DNA from: Rhizobium aethiopicum
Lineage (GTDB): Bacteria; Pseudomonadota; Alphaproteobacteria; Rhizobiales; Rhizobiaceae
Direction of reading: 5' to 3'
DNA: 64,000 nucleotides
NCBI RefSeq assembly: GCF_014197535.1
Contig: NZ_JACIFV010000004.1
Location: forward strand, 186,001 to 250,000
Position numbers and translations under genes: made by a program. The notes under the pieces are model-generated. The model searched no databases. It was not told the origin of the DNA and saw only the letters and a list, made by a program, of their open reading frames with translations. Shown piece by piece: positions 21,294 through 31,695 of this stretch (positions are counted from its first letter, which is position 1; each line of letters begins with the position of its first letter).

Positions 21294-22745
21294 TCAGCGA
21301 ACGAGGACGTTCCTGAACTGCCAGGGATCCTTGGTGTCGATGTCCTCGGGGAAGAGGCCAGGACGGCCGTCGAGCGGGGTCCAGTCGGTGTAGTGGCCTT
21401 CGACCGGGCCGAGATATGGCATCTGCACGTCGAGGCAGCGCTTGTAATCGATCTCGTCGGCCTCGACGATGCCGGCCTTCGGATTTTCCAGCGCCCAGAC
21501 CATGCCGGCGAGAACGGCGGAGGTCACCTGCAGGCCGGTGGCGTTCTGGTAGGGCGCGATGCGGCGGGTTTCTTCCAGCGACAGGCGCGAACCATACCAG
21601 TAGGCGTTCTTCTCATGCCCGTAGAGCAGGACGCCGAGTTCGTCGATGCCGTTCTCCAGCTCGTCCTCGTCGAGTACGTGGTGGACCGGCTGCGGGGTGC
21701 CGCCGTTGCCGAACATCTCATGCAGCGAGAGCACGGCGTCGTTGGCCGGATGGTAGGCATAGTGGCAGGTCGGACGGAAGGTGACTTCGCCGTCCTTGTC
21801 GCGGACCGTGAAATAATCGGCGATCGAGATCGACTCGTTGTGGGTGACGAGGAAGCCGTATTGCGGGCCGGGGGTCGGGCACCAGGTGCGCACGCGGGTG
21901 TTGGCGCCCGGCTGCTCCAGGTAGATCGCCGCCTTGTTGCCCTTCTTATGCTTCTTGGCGTTCTTCGGCATCCACTGCTCGTGCGTGCCCCAGCCGAGTT
22001 CGGCCGGCTGCATGCCTTCGGAGATGAAGCCTTCGACGGACCAGGTGTTCCAGAAGACGTTGAGCGGCTTCGGATGCTTGGTGCGCTGGGTGTCGCGCTC
22101 GGCGATGTGGACGCCCTTGACGCCGACCTTCTTCATCAGCTTGGCCCAGCCTTCGCGATCGTGATGGTTCGGTTCGTCGAATTTAACGCCGGTATCATGG
22201 GCGAGGTTGACGAGCGCCTGCTTGACGAACCAGGAGACCATGCCCGGATTGGCGCCGCAGGTGGAGACGGCGGTGGCGCCGCCGGGGTTTTTCGCCTTTT
22301 CCTTGCGCACCGTCTCGCGTAGCGCATAGTTGGTTCGGTCGGCATTGCTCATGCCCTTGTCGAAATAGAAGCCGAGCCAGGGTTCGACGACCGTATCGAT
22401 ATAGAGAACGTCGAGCTTGCGGCAGAGCTTGATGATGTCGAGCGAGGACGTGTCGACCGAGAGGTTGACGCAGAAGCCCTGGCCTTCGCCTTTCGTCAAC
22501 AGGGGCTTCAGCAGCTCCTTGTAATTGTCCTTGGTGACATATTCCTGAATGTGGCGAACGCCGTGTTTCTTCAGGATCTCCATGTCGGAGGGTTCTTCGC
22601 GCGGGTCGATGACGACCATCCGGCTCTTGTCGAATTTGAAGTGGCGCTCGATCAGGGGCAGGGTGCCTCGGCCGATGGAGCCAAAGCCGATCATCACGAT
22701 CGGACCGGTAATTTCGGCATATACCGGATAGTTCTGTTCCGTCAT
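21294..22745 (-). CDS. hss: Homospermidine synthase
   Basis: Condenses two putrescines (or spermidine plus putrescine) into sym-homospermidine, the major polyamine of many rhizobia, using NAD as a hydride carrier. The 483 residues fit the bacterial enzyme. An N-terminal Rossmann domain (GPIVMIGFGSIGRGTLPLI near residue 14, VVIDPREEP) is followed by the saccharopine-dehydrogenase-like catalytic part with DTVVEPWLG, STCGANPGMVSWF and WNTWSVEGFISEGMQPAELGWG. It has a good Shine-Dalgarno (AGGAGAAAAG) before the ATG and is transcribed alone. Very sure of the family; substrate preference comes from family knowledge. Confidence 0.94.
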   Translation of the reverse strand: MTEQNYPVYAEITGPIVMIGFGSIGRGTLPLIERHFKFDKSRMVVIDPREEPSDMEILKKHGVRHIQEYVTKDNYKELLKPLLTKGEGQGFCVNLSVDTSSLDIIKLCRKLDVLYIDTVVEPWLGFYFDKGMSNADRTNYALRETVRKEKAKNPGGATAVSTCGANPGMVSWFVKQALVNLAHDTGVKFDEPNHHDREGWAKLMKKVGVKGVHIAERDTQRTKHPKPLNVFWNTWSVEGFISEGMQPAELGWGTHEQWMPKNAKKHKKGNKAAIYLEQPGANTRVRTWCPTPGPQYGFLVTHNESISIADYFTVRDKDGEVTFRPTCHYAYHPANDAVLSLHEMFGNGGTPQPVHHVLDEDELENGIDELGVLLYGHEKNAYWYGSRLSLEETRRIAPYQNATGLQVTSAVLAGMVWALENPKAGIVEADEIDYKRCLDVQMPYLGPVEGHYTDWTPLDGRPGLFPEDIDTKDPWQFRNVLVR

Positions 22746-22911
22746 TCTTTTCTCCTGTGGAAGGGGACGAAGGCGCTCAGCCTGAAGAATTCTTGTGAGA
22801 TTGCCGCAGAAATTGCGAAGTGACCGGCTCTAACCACAAAACGGCGTCACAATAAAGAGCGTTGACGGGGAAAGGCCAAATATCGGGGCGACGAGATCCG
22901 CCGAACGAAAA

Positions 22912-23196
22912 TCATCGCTTCAGGATTTCCAGTCCTTCAATCGTCGTCGTTATCGCAAGTTCGGTGATTTCGTATTCGGCGACGCCGTGGATGGTGAAGG
23001 GATCGGCGGCGACATAGGCTTCGATCGCGGTACGGTCGCCGATGGCGAGGATCGCGCCGCCGGTGCGCGGCACCTTGCGGCCGGAGGCGAGGAACCAGCC
23101 TTTGGCGTAACCCTCCTTCACCCAAGCCATGTGCGGCTCCATGTGCCTGTCGGCCTCGTCGTTGGATTTGCGATAGGTGAGGGAGAGGATGAACAT
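22912..23196 (-). CDS. YciI family protein
   Basis: A 94-residue ferredoxin-like-fold protein of the YCII family, starting MFILSLTYRK at the ATG ending at 23196. The conserved pattern includes HMAWVKEGYAKGWFLASG, then GGAILAIGDRTAIEAYVAADPF and a final HGVAEYEITE. YciI proteins carry a His-Asp pair and a few act as dehalogenases or small hydrolases, but most are uncharacterised. It lies 2 bases after the aminotransferase IV gene, so it is the last gene of the pabB-pabC-yciI operon. A longer frame through this region (to 23928) is an overlap artefact. Confidence 0.88.
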   Translation of the reverse strand: MFILSLTYRKSNDEADRHMEPHMAWVKEGYAKGWFLASGRKVPRTGGAILAIGDRTAIEAYVAADPFTIHGVAEYEITELAITTTIEGLEILKR

Positions 23197-23198
23197 GA

Positions 23199-23828
23199 TC
23201 AATTCCCGAGGAGATTTGCGCGGATCAGTCCACGCAGCGAGTTGCCGACATAAAGCGTGCCGGCATCGAGATCGGCAAGTGTCAGACGGCCGACGCGAGC
23301 CTTGCGCCCACAGATGAATTCGGTGCGCAGCACGCCGGCGAGCAGGCCGCAGGAGATCGGCGGAGTACGCAGAATGCCGCTTCCGTCGTCGAGAAAGATG
23401 GAGGTGATGGTGCCCTCGCAGACGTCGTCGCGCTCGTTCAAGAGGATGACCTCGTCGGCTTCCGCCTGAGCATATTCGGCGCGGGCGGTCTCGTAGACGG
23501 TGCGCCGTGTGGTCTTGACGCGCAGCAGCCTGTCGGCGGAGTGGAGGCGGGTCTTGGCGATACGGACGCTCCAAACGGTCTCCGGCGCCAGTGGGACGAA
23601 CGGCGCGCTCGTCACCTCGATCTCGCCTTGCGGGTCGAAGGTCAGGCGGACGCGCAGCGGGCCGCCAGCGCCGGCAACGGCTGCTTCGAGCTTTGTTTGC
23701 GCATCGGTCGGTTGCGGAAAACCGAGTCGACGGGCGGACCGGGAAAGCCGGGCCAGATGCAGGCGCAGACGGGTGAAGCCTTCGCCGGGCTGCCAGCGCA
23801 ACGTCTCGATCAGCGAAAAATCTGTCAT
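23199..23828 (-). CDS. pabC: Class IV aminotransferase, probable aminodeoxychorismate lyase
   Basis: PLP enzyme expected to convert aminodeoxychorismate to 4-aminobenzoate and pyruvate for folate synthesis. The ATG at 23828 (MTDFSLIETLRW) overlaps the pabB stop as ATGA, which fixes the start; the frame is 209 residues. The PLP lysine is probably in LLRVKTTRR, followed by EVILLNERDDVCEGTITSIFL, and a late CGLLAGVLR segment, all typical of fold type IV. It is shorter than E. coli PabC (269 residues). The position right after pabB makes the folate role likely. Another class IV activity cannot be excluded from sequence. Confidence 0.85.
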   Translation of the reverse strand: MTDFSLIETLRWQPGEGFTRLRLHLARLSRSARRLGFPQPTDAQTKLEAAVAGAGGPLRVRLTFDPQGEIEVTSAPFVPLAPETVWSVRIAKTRLHSADRLLRVKTTRRTVYETARAEYAQAEADEVILLNERDDVCEGTITSIFLDDGSGILRTPPISCGLLAGVLRTEFICGRKARVGRLTLADLDAGTLYVGNSLRGLIRANLLGN

Positions 23829-25015
23829 CGCGCGATCCACTGGTCGCCGACCGCAAAGCGGGCCTTGAGCAGGCATTCCTCATATTCGGCTTCGGCGGTG
23901 GAGTCGAAGACGATGCCGCCGCCGACATTGAAGACCGCTTTGCCGCCGTCGAAAAGCGTGACGGTGCGGATGGCGACGGAAAAACGCATGGCGCCGGTCG
24001 GCGAGATCATGCCGATCGCCCCACAATAGGCGTCGCGTGGCGTATCCTCGAGGGCGTGCAGGATTTCCATCGCCCGTATCTTCGGGGCACCGGTGATCGA
24101 CCCACAGGGGAAGAGGGCGGCAAAGATGTCGCGGATCGATAGTCCGGGGCGCAGTCTGGCCTGCACATGGCTGACCATTTGGTGGACGGTCGGATAGGTC
24201 TCGACGTCGAACAGCTTCGGGACATCGAGCGTGCCGACCTCGGTGATGCGGGAGATGTCGTTGCGCAGGAGGTCGACGATCATGCGGTTTTCGGCCTGGG
24301 TCTTGATGTCTGCCCGCATGGCCGCGATGATTTCAGCATCCTCGGCAGCGGTTTCGCCGCGCTTTGCCGTGCCTTTCATTGGATGGGTTTCGATCCAACC
24401 TTGCTCATCTGTGCGGAAGAAGAGTTCGGGTGAACGCGACAGGATGACCGGACCGCCGAGATCGACCAGTGCGCCGTATTTGACCGGCTGGCGTTCGATC
24501 AGCGACCAGAAGGCGGCACGGGGATCGCCGCTCCAGCGGGCTTCGACCGGCATGGTAAGGTTCGCCTGATAGGCGTCGCCGAGCCGCAGGTGCTCGTGAA
24601 GACGATCGAAACGCTCTTTATATATAGGGAAATCCCAAGCGGCCTTCGGTGCGGTGAGGAATTCCTCGTTTTCGAGACGCTGTTTCGGCTGGGCAAGCGG
24701 ATGTGTATCCGGCTGCGGAGCATCGAAGACGCCGAAACAGAGGAGCGGCGTTTCGCGACCTTCTCCGGCAAAGGACGCAAGTTTTTCTTCGAAGAAATAT
24801 CCAGCCTCGTAGGCCATGTAGCCTGCAAGCCATTTGCCCTCGGCCTTGGCCTCTTCCATCCGAACAAGACCTGCAAAGAACTCGGCGCGCGTCCTGGCAA
24901 GGATGATCTCCGCCGGTTCGGCGAAAAGCATCACCTGGCCTGAAGTGTCGTCGCGGAAGAGGATAAAGGGTTCGTCGGCCACGCAACGCTTTCGGTTTGT
25001 TCTGCTCCTCATCAC
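23825..25015 (-). CDS. pabB: Aminodeoxychorismate synthase component I
   Basis: Converts chorismate plus ammonia to 4-amino-4-deoxychorismate. The 396 residues carry the chorismate-binding domain: YQANLTMPVEA near residue 152, PELFFRTDEQGWIETHPMKGTAKRG (shown in part: ETHPMKGTAKRG), AENRMIVDLLRND, and FPCGSITGAPKIRAMEI. The PIKGT-type motif appears as PMKGTAKRG, which fits PabB rather than TrpE. The start is uncertain between ATG at 25015, ATG at 25012 and a GTG 33 bases in. No glutaminase partner (pabA) is in the window. It is the first gene of a three-gene operon with pabC and yciI. Confidence 0.9.
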   Translation of the reverse strand: MMRSRTNRKRCVADEPFILFRDDTSGQVMLFAEPAEIILARTRAEFFAGLVRMEEAKAEGKWLAGYMAYEAGYFFEEKLASFAGEGRETPLLCFGVFDAPQPDTHPLAQPKQRLENEEFLTAPKAAWDFPIYKERFDRLHEHLRLGDAYQANLTMPVEARWSGDPRAAFWSLIERQPVKYGALVDLGGPVILSRSPELFFRTDEQGWIETHPMKGTAKRGETAAEDAEIIAAMRADIKTQAENRMIVDLLRNDISRITEVGTLDVPKLFDVETYPTVHQMVSHVQARLRPGLSIRDIFAALFPCGSITGAPKIRAMEILHALEDTPRDAYCGAIGMISPTGAMRFSVAIRTVTLFDGGKAVFNVGGGIVFDSTAEAEYEECLLKARFAVGDQWIAR

Positions 25016-25046
25016 TCAAGATGCGATTGGGAGGGCGAGGTATTTT

Positions 25047-25186
25047 CCCTTCTCCCCGCGGGGGAGAAGATGCCGAAGGGCAGATGAGGGGGGGAGCGAA
25101 GCGACGTCCTGAGCATGTGCGAAGGACAGGTTCTACTATGTCGCCCCCTCATCCGCCTGCCGGCACCTTCTCCCCGAGGGGAGAAG
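25047..25186. repeat. Rhizobial palindromic intergenic repeat (RIME-like)
   Basis: The left end carries a CCTTCTCCCCGCGGGGGAG-type palindrome followed by a CAGATGAGGGGG segment. The right end carries the mirror image: CCCCCTCATCCGCCTGCCGG then CTTCTCCCCGAGGGGAGAAG. The whole 140-base element therefore folds back on itself, with a smaller AGGACAG-containing centre. The layout matches the short mosaic palindromic repeats found many times in intergenic regions of Rhizobium genomes. It lies between pepF (ending 25225) and the start of pabB, both on the minus strand, so it is upstream of pabB and may act as a pepF 3' element only if pepF transcripts read through. Confidence 0.75.
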
Positions 25187-25224
25187 AGACTCGTTGCTGC
25201 CTCTCCGCTCCTGGCGACGAGAAT

Positions 25225-27081
25225 TCACCCCTTATCTAGCGCTTCCAACTCATCAATCAGCCCTTCGATCATCGACAGGCCCTGGCTCCAGAACGACGGA
25301 TCGGTGGCGTCGAGGCCGAAAGGCTTCAAGAGTTCAGAATGATGCTTGGTGCCGCCGGCCTTCAGCAGTTCGAAATACTTCTCCTGGAAGCCCTTCTCGG
25401 CCGTCTGGTAGACGGCATAGAGCGAATTGACCAGGCAATCGCCGAAGGCATAGGCGTAGACATAGAAGGGCGAATGGATGAAGTGGGGGATATAGGCCCA
25501 ATAGGTCTCGTAGCCTTCTGAAATATTGATCGCCGGCCCGAGGCTTTCCGACTGGACGGAGAGCCAGAGCTCGCCGATGTCGTCGGCGGTGAGTTCGCCA
25601 GCCTTGCGGGCGGTGTGCAGCTTGCGCTCGAATTCGTAGAAGGCAATCTGGCGCACGACCGTGTTGATCATGTCCTCGACCTTCTGGGCAAGCATCGCCT
25701 TGCGCTCGCGCCTGTCGGTGGTCTTTTCCAGGAGCGCGCGGAAGGTCAGCATCTCGCCGAAGACGGAAGCGGTTTCGGCCAGCGTCAGCGGCGTCTGGCA
25801 CATCAGCGCGCCTTGGGCCCCGGCGAGAACCTGATGGACACCGTGGCCGAGTTCATGGGCAAGCGTCATGACGTCGCGCGGTTTTCCCATATAATTGACG
25901 AGCACGTAAGGGTGGGCCGAGGGAACCGTTGGATGAGCAAAGGCGCCAGGCGCCTTGCCCGGGCGAACCGGGGCATCGATCCATTGCTCGTCGAAGAAGC
26001 GCCTGGCGATATCGGCCATCTCGGGGGCGAAACTGCCGTAAGCCGAGAGCACCGTGTCCTTCGCGTCCGACCAGGAGATCACGGCGCTGGACGTTTCCGG
26101 AAGGGGCGCGTTGCGGTCCCAGAAACTCATCTGCTCCATGCCGAGCCATTTCGCCTTCATTTTATAATAGCGGTGCGAAAGGCGGGGATAGGCTTCCCGG
26201 ACGGCTGCGGCCAAGGCGTCGACAACCTCGCGCTCGACGCGGTTTGCCAGATGCCTGGAGTCGGCGATATCCTCGAAGCCGCGCCAGCGGTCGGAGATAT
26301 CCTTGTCCTTGGCAAGCGTATTGGTGATCAGCGTGAAGATGCGGATATTCGCCTTGAAGGTTTCGGCGAGCGCCATGGCCGCCTTGCGGCGCACTTCCGG
26401 ATCCTTCTCCTGCAGCATGTTCAGTGCCACCTCGAGCGGCACTTTCTCGCCATCGATCTCATAGCGAAGCTCCGCCATGGTTTCGTCGAAGAGGCGATTG
26501 AAGGCGGAGGCCGATGTCATCGACTTCTCGAGGAAGAGCTGCTCCAGCCTGTCGTCGAGCTGATAAGGCTTATCTTTGCGCAGGTCGATCAGCCAGGGGC
26601 GATAATGGCCGGCATCGGGGTCCTTGGCCATGCAAGCATCGATGACGGCGTCGTCGATCCGGTTCAGCTCGAGCGCGAAGAACAGGAGATGGCCGGAGAA
26701 TTCGGTGATCTTTGCCTGGACGTCGCCGTAGAGCTTGCCGTTGGCCGGATTGGTGGTGTCGGAAAAATAGGTGAGGCCGGCAAAGGAGCCGAGGCGGCCC
26801 ATGATATCGTCAAGCGCCTCATATTCCTTCAGCGCCGCGCCGATGCCTTCCGTGCCGGTCTTCACTGCTGCTTCAGTGAGTTTGCCCTTCCACTTTTCTT
26901 CGAAAGCGATCGCGGCCTTGCCGGCCTTTTCCATGTCGGCGACGAAGGCGGTCGACGTGGCGGAGGGATAAAGATCCTGCAGTTTCCAGATCGGCAGGTC
27001 GCCGAGCGCCGGATCGGCCGCCGCCCCGGCTGGCGCTGCTGGCGAGAAAAAAAAGCCGGCGTGCAGGGGCTCGATTTTCAT
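25225..27081 (-). CDS. pepF: M3 family oligoendopeptidase F
   Basis: Cytoplasmic zinc metallopeptidase that trims oligopeptides. The ATG at 27081 (MKIEPLHAG) follows GAGAGGAA and gives 618 residues; the much longer upstream frame runs through the divergent regulator gene and is not real. An N-terminal helical oligopeptidase domain (about 90-190) precedes the M3 catalytic domain. The zinc site is LAHELGHGVHQ near residue 405 (HExxH with Glu), with the third ligand in the following LAETASVFGEML segment. AYIPHFIHSPFYVYAYAFGD near the C-terminus is typical of PepF. It is divergent from the sigma-54 activator gene across about 207 bases. Confidence 0.94.
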   Translation of the reverse strand: MKIEPLHAGFFFSPAAPAGAAADPALGDLPIWKLQDLYPSATSTAFVADMEKAGKAAIAFEEKWKGKLTEAAVKTGTEGIGAALKEYEALDDIMGRLGSFAGLTYFSDTTNPANGKLYGDVQAKITEFSGHLLFFALELNRIDDAVIDACMAKDPDAGHYRPWLIDLRKDKPYQLDDRLEQLFLEKSMTSASAFNRLFDETMAELRYEIDGEKVPLEVALNMLQEKDPEVRRKAAMALAETFKANIRIFTLITNTLAKDKDISDRWRGFEDIADSRHLANRVEREVVDALAAAVREAYPRLSHRYYKMKAKWLGMEQMSFWDRNAPLPETSSAVISWSDAKDTVLSAYGSFAPEMADIARRFFDEQWIDAPVRPGKAPGAFAHPTVPSAHPYVLVNYMGKPRDVMTLAHELGHGVHQVLAGAQGALMCQTPLTLAETASVFGEMLTFRALLEKTTDRRERKAMLAQKVEDMINTVVRQIAFYEFERKLHTARKAGELTADDIGELWLSVQSESLGPAINISEGYETYWAYIPHFIHSPFYVYAYAFGDCLVNSLYAVYQTAEKGFQEKYFELLKAGGTKHHSELLKPFGLDATDPSFWSQGLSMIEGLIDELEALDKG

Positions 27082-27288
27082 GGGCGCAATTCCTCTCCAC
27101 ATTATAACAGGTCTGTTTGAATAAGCGCGAGAGGCCCCCGCATCAAGGGCCTTTCGGCGCGTGAAAGGCCTCGCTTCGGCACGAAATCGGGTCTTCGCAA
27201 TCGTTAAAATGCAATTATTTCTCAAAACTGGATGTTCAAGCCTTTCTGCCAGAGTGCGCTTCATGGTTTCGCATGAAGTGGAGCGACA

Positions 27289-28833
<1,545 letters not shown>

Positions 28834-29011
28834 GACCCATTTATTAAGACTCGGGCAACCACGATTTGTTACTGATCATAAACCACTTGTTAGTGGCTCG
28901 TTCACTATGTAAAGAAAAGGTTGATCATGTGTGGCATTTTTGCCATCGTGTGACCGCATTTGACAGTCATCTGAGACAGTACGGGACATTGTCTGTCTGA
29001 CGGGGATCGAG

Positions 29012-30853
29012 TTGCCGAATCTGAATGGGAATTCCAAGCCTTCGCGCTTGAGCTGGCGCTTGTTGTGCGCCGACATCTGCGGAAAGGCAGTAAGGACGGC
29101 AGCGGCCGCCCTTCTTGCGCTCGCGGTTTCCTCACCGGTATTCGTCAGTACACCTTCTGAGGCGGCAGGCGACACCCGCAGCCTCAAGCTTTATTTTATC
29201 CATACCGGCGAAAAAGCTGTCATCACCTATAAGCGCAACGGCAAGTTCGACCCCAAGGGTCTGGAGCAGCTGAACCGCTTCCTGCGCGACTGGCGCAAGA
29301 ACCAGCCGACGAAGATGGACCCGCGCCTGTTCGACTTGATCTGGGAAGTCTACCGCCAGAGCGGTTCCAGGGATTATATCAACGTCGTCTGCGGTTTCCG
29401 TTCGCCAGGTACCAACGAGATGCTGCGCGGCCGCTCGCGCAATTCCGGCGTCGCCGAAAAGAGCCAGCACATGCTCGGCAAGGCGATGGACTTCTTCATT
29501 CCCGACGTCAAACTCGCGACGCTCAGGGCCATCGGCATGAAGATGCAGATCGGCGGCGTCGGCTTCTATCCGAAATCCGGTTCGCCCTTCGTGCACATGG
29601 ATGTCGGCGGCGTTCGCGCCTGGCCGCGCATGAGCCGCGACGAGCTCGTCCGGCTTTTCCCGAACGGCAACACCATTCATATCCCGGCCGACGGCAAGCC
29701 GCTGCCCGGCTATCAGCAGGCGATGGCCGATTACAAGCGCCGCGTCAGCGGCACGCAGATCGAGATCGCCAGCGCTTCCGAATCGGCGCCGAAACACAAG
29801 ACGCTGTTTGCAGCGCTGTTTGGCGGCGGGGCGGACGAACAGGAAGATGATTCCGACGATTCGGCTCCCGTTGCTGTCGCCAAGGCGACGCCGCCGAAGG
29901 CCGAGCCTGCTCCTGCCGAGCCGCAGCAGACCGAGGTCGCAGCCCTGAACGCGCCGGTGCCGCAGGTTCGCCCGGCCTTCAGCAACCAGCCGGCCGGCAG
30001 CGAGATGGCCAGCGCACTGGTGGCGCCGTCTTCGGGTAACGCCGCGCAGCAGGCCCTTGCCGCGGCGCTTCCGGCCGATCAGGCCCAGCCACAGCAATTC
30101 GCCGATCTCAGCGCTTACAGCATTCCCGTTCCCTCGCTTCTCGGCCAGCGCCGCGCGCCTGGTGACGCTGAGGTCGCGTCGGTCGATCCGAACATCCAGA
30201 ACGGAATGCCGGTTCCCACTCCGGTCGAGCGCCCTGCCGTTGCCGAAAATCTGCTTGCGGCGGCGGATGCCGATCCGGAAGCGGAGGCAGACGAGGCCGA
30301 TCAGGATGGCGGCCTGTCTCCCGCCATCGCCGACGCGCTCGAGCAGCAGAACAAGGATACGGAAAGCCAAGTCGCCTCGCATGAGCCTCAAATGAGCGTA
30401 GAGCAGGCAATCGCCGCCGCGATGCCGCAAAAGGCGGCCGCCGAAAAGCCGTCATTGCAGCTCGCTGCCTTGGCGCCGGCGACGAAATCGGCAAGCTTCG
30501 GTGACGCTTTCGACGCCCCAGCTGCCGAGAGCTCCGCGCCGCAGCCCCTTCCGGTCAAGGGCGGCCGCCCGACGCAGAAGGAAGCCGCCGCAGCCGATGC
30601 CAGCCGCACGACAGTGCGTACCGAGCCGAAGCTGACGCAGAAGATGATCTCGCAGTGGGCGCTGACCAATGCCCGTCTCGAAATGGCGTCCAAGCAGGTC
30701 AAGGCGCCGCGCTTCGTCAGCCAGACGATGCGCGCCCAACCGACCGCTGTCTATGCCGAGGGCTTCAACGTCAAGACCGCCTCGGTTGATCCGGCCCGCT
30801 TCAGCGGCACGGCCGTCAACTTCATGGAAGTGCGCAAGTTCAACACGAACTAA
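29012..30853 (+). CDS. DUF882/YcbK-like exported protein with M15-type domain and long disordered tail
   Basis: A 613-residue exported protein. A TTG at 29012 after GGGGATCGAG is the only plausible start upstream of the signal peptide (AAAALLALAVSSPVFV, cleavage near SEAAG). Residues about 60-230 form a DUF882 domain related to peptidase M15: VVCGFRSPGTN, then SQHMLGKAMDFF with His and Asp, then PFVHMDVGG with the third ligand. These are the expected zinc ligands of a murein endopeptidase (YcbK/MepK-like). About 380 further residues, rich in Ala, Pro, Glu and Gln, look disordered, and a short conserved-looking C-terminus (WALTNARLEMASKQVKAPRF) follows. The E. coli homologue is under 200 residues, so the tail is unusual. 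Confidence 0.85.
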   Translation: MPNLNGNSKPSRLSWRLLCADICGKAVRTAAAALLALAVSSPVFVSTPSEAAGDTRSLKLYFIHTGEKAVITYKRNGKFDPKGLEQLNRFLRDWRKNQPTKMDPRLFDLIWEVYRQSGSRDYINVVCGFRSPGTNEMLRGRSRNSGVAEKSQHMLGKAMDFFIPDVKLATLRAIGMKMQIGGVGFYPKSGSPFVHMDVGGVRAWPRMSRDELVRLFPNGNTIHIPADGKPLPGYQQAMADYKRRVSGTQIEIASASESAPKHKTLFAALFGGGADEQEDDSDDSAPVAVAKATPPKAEPAPAEPQQTEVAALNAPVPQVRPAFSNQPAGSEMASALVAPSSGNAAQQALAAALPADQAQPQQFADLSAYSIPVPSLLGQRRAPGDAEVASVDPNIQNGMPVPTPVERPAVAENLLAAADADPEAEADEADQDGGLSPAIADALEQQNKDTESQVASHEPQMSVEQAIAAAMPQKAAAEKPSLQLAALAPATKSASFGDAFDAPAAESSAPQPLPVKGGRPTQKEAAAADASRTTVRTEPKLTQKMISQWALTNARLEMASKQVKAPRFVSQTMRAQPTAVYAEGFNVKTASVDPARFSGTAVNFMEVRKFNTN

Positions 30854-30875
30854 GTCTGCCGATCTGGTCAGACCG

Positions 30876-30909
30876 AAAAACCGCCGGAGTGATCCGGCGG
30901 TTTTCTTTT
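30876..30909 (+). terminator. Rho-independent terminator after the DUF882 gene
   Basis: A 12-base stem AAAACCGCCGGA / TCCGGCGGTTTT (30877-30888 with 30893-30904) with a GTGA loop is followed by CTTTTC. Confidence 0.9.
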
Positions 30910-30954
30910 CACTGTTTGAGCGGTTGGACAGTTGGTCGGCCAGCAGGATCCGGC

Positions 30955-30987
30955 GTAAAAGAAAAGCCGCCGGAGGCGGCGGCTTTC
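30955..30987 (-). terminator. Rho-independent terminator of the DUF2312 gene
   Basis: On the minus strand the stem AAAGCCGCC / GGCGGCTTT (30978-30986 with 30963-30971) is followed by TCTTTTA. It lies 22 bases after the DUF2312 stop and faces the DUF882 terminator. Confidence 0.85.
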
Positions 30988-31008
30988 GAAAGCAGCGATG
31001 TCGGCGAA

Positions 31009-31272
31009 TCAGCCTTCCGGCGGCGCCTCGATCATGCCGAGTGCGTGCAGATAGGTGTCGAGGATTGCTTCCTCCTCCATGCGCTCCTGCTCGTCCTTCT
31101 TGCGCAGCGCCACGACCTTCTTCAGGATCTTGGTATCGAAGCCCATTCCCTTGGCTTCGCCATAGACGTCCTTGATGTCGTCTGCGATGGTCTTCTTTTC
31201 TTCTTCCAGCCGTTCAATGCGCTCGATGAAAGCGCGAAGCTGATCGCGGGCGACGCCATGAGCATCAGACAT
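31009..31272 (-). CDS. DUF2312 protein, GapR-like nucleoid protein
   Basis: An 87-residue basic coiled-coil protein. The sequence [39 protein letters not shown] and [17 protein letters not shown] matches the DUF2312 family, whose Caulobacter member GapR binds overtwisted AT-rich DNA ahead of replication and transcription. AGGAG precedes the ATG. It is followed by its own terminator. DUF1244 and the N-formylglutamate amidohydrolase gene lie upstream on the same strand. The family call is sure; the DNA-binding role is taken from Caulobacter. Confidence 0.92.
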
Positions 31273-31363
31273 CGTGTTCTCCTGATTTTCCGGTGATCAA
31301 TTCGGGATGCACGTGACTGCCGCGAAGCGGCGTCACGGTCAAGCCTGTTAAAGGCCAAGCGGA

Positions 31364-31669
31364 CTATTTGTGTGGCTTGTTCAGCTCAAAAGCGGCCTTT
31401 TGCACAGGCGAGGCCTCCTTCTGGTGGAGGGTTTTCCAGTCCTCGTAGGGCATGCCGTAGATCATCTCATGCGATTCGTCCCGGCTGACCGGAACACCTT
31501 CGGCCTCGGCGGCCTCGCGATACCAGTTCGACAGGCAGTTGCGGCAGAAGCCGGCCAGGTTCATCAGATCGATGTTCTGGACGTCGCTGCGGTCACGAAG
31601 ATGCGCGACCAGACGACGGAAGGCGGCGGCTTCGAATTCGGTCTGTTGTTCCTTGCTGAGCGCGGTCAT
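31364..31669 (-). CDS. DUF1244 family protein
   Basis: A 101-residue soluble protein of unknown function. The conserved block LMNLAGFCRNCLSNWYREAA contains a CxxC pair, and MIYGMPYEDWKTLHQKEAS follows near residue 72. The family is widespread in alpha- and gammaproteobacteria. It sits 26 bases downstream of the N-formylglutamate amidohydrolase gene on the same strand, so the two are probably co-transcribed. The CxxC could bind metal or be redox active, but nothing in the context settles this. Confidence 0.9.
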   Translation of the reverse strand: MTALSKEQQTEFEAAAFRRLVAHLRDRSDVQNIDLMNLAGFCRNCLSNWYREAAEAEGVPVSRDESHEMIYGMPYEDWKTLHQKEASPVQKAAFELNKPHK

Positions 31670-31695
31670 CTCGCTCTCCTTTCATTCCGTGGACC

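Noticed and set aside
28931..28944. Sigma-54 promoter at TGGCATTTTTGCCA before the DUF882 gene
   Set aside because: The GG and GC elements are too close (7 bases between them rather than 10). It is only a small inverted repeat.
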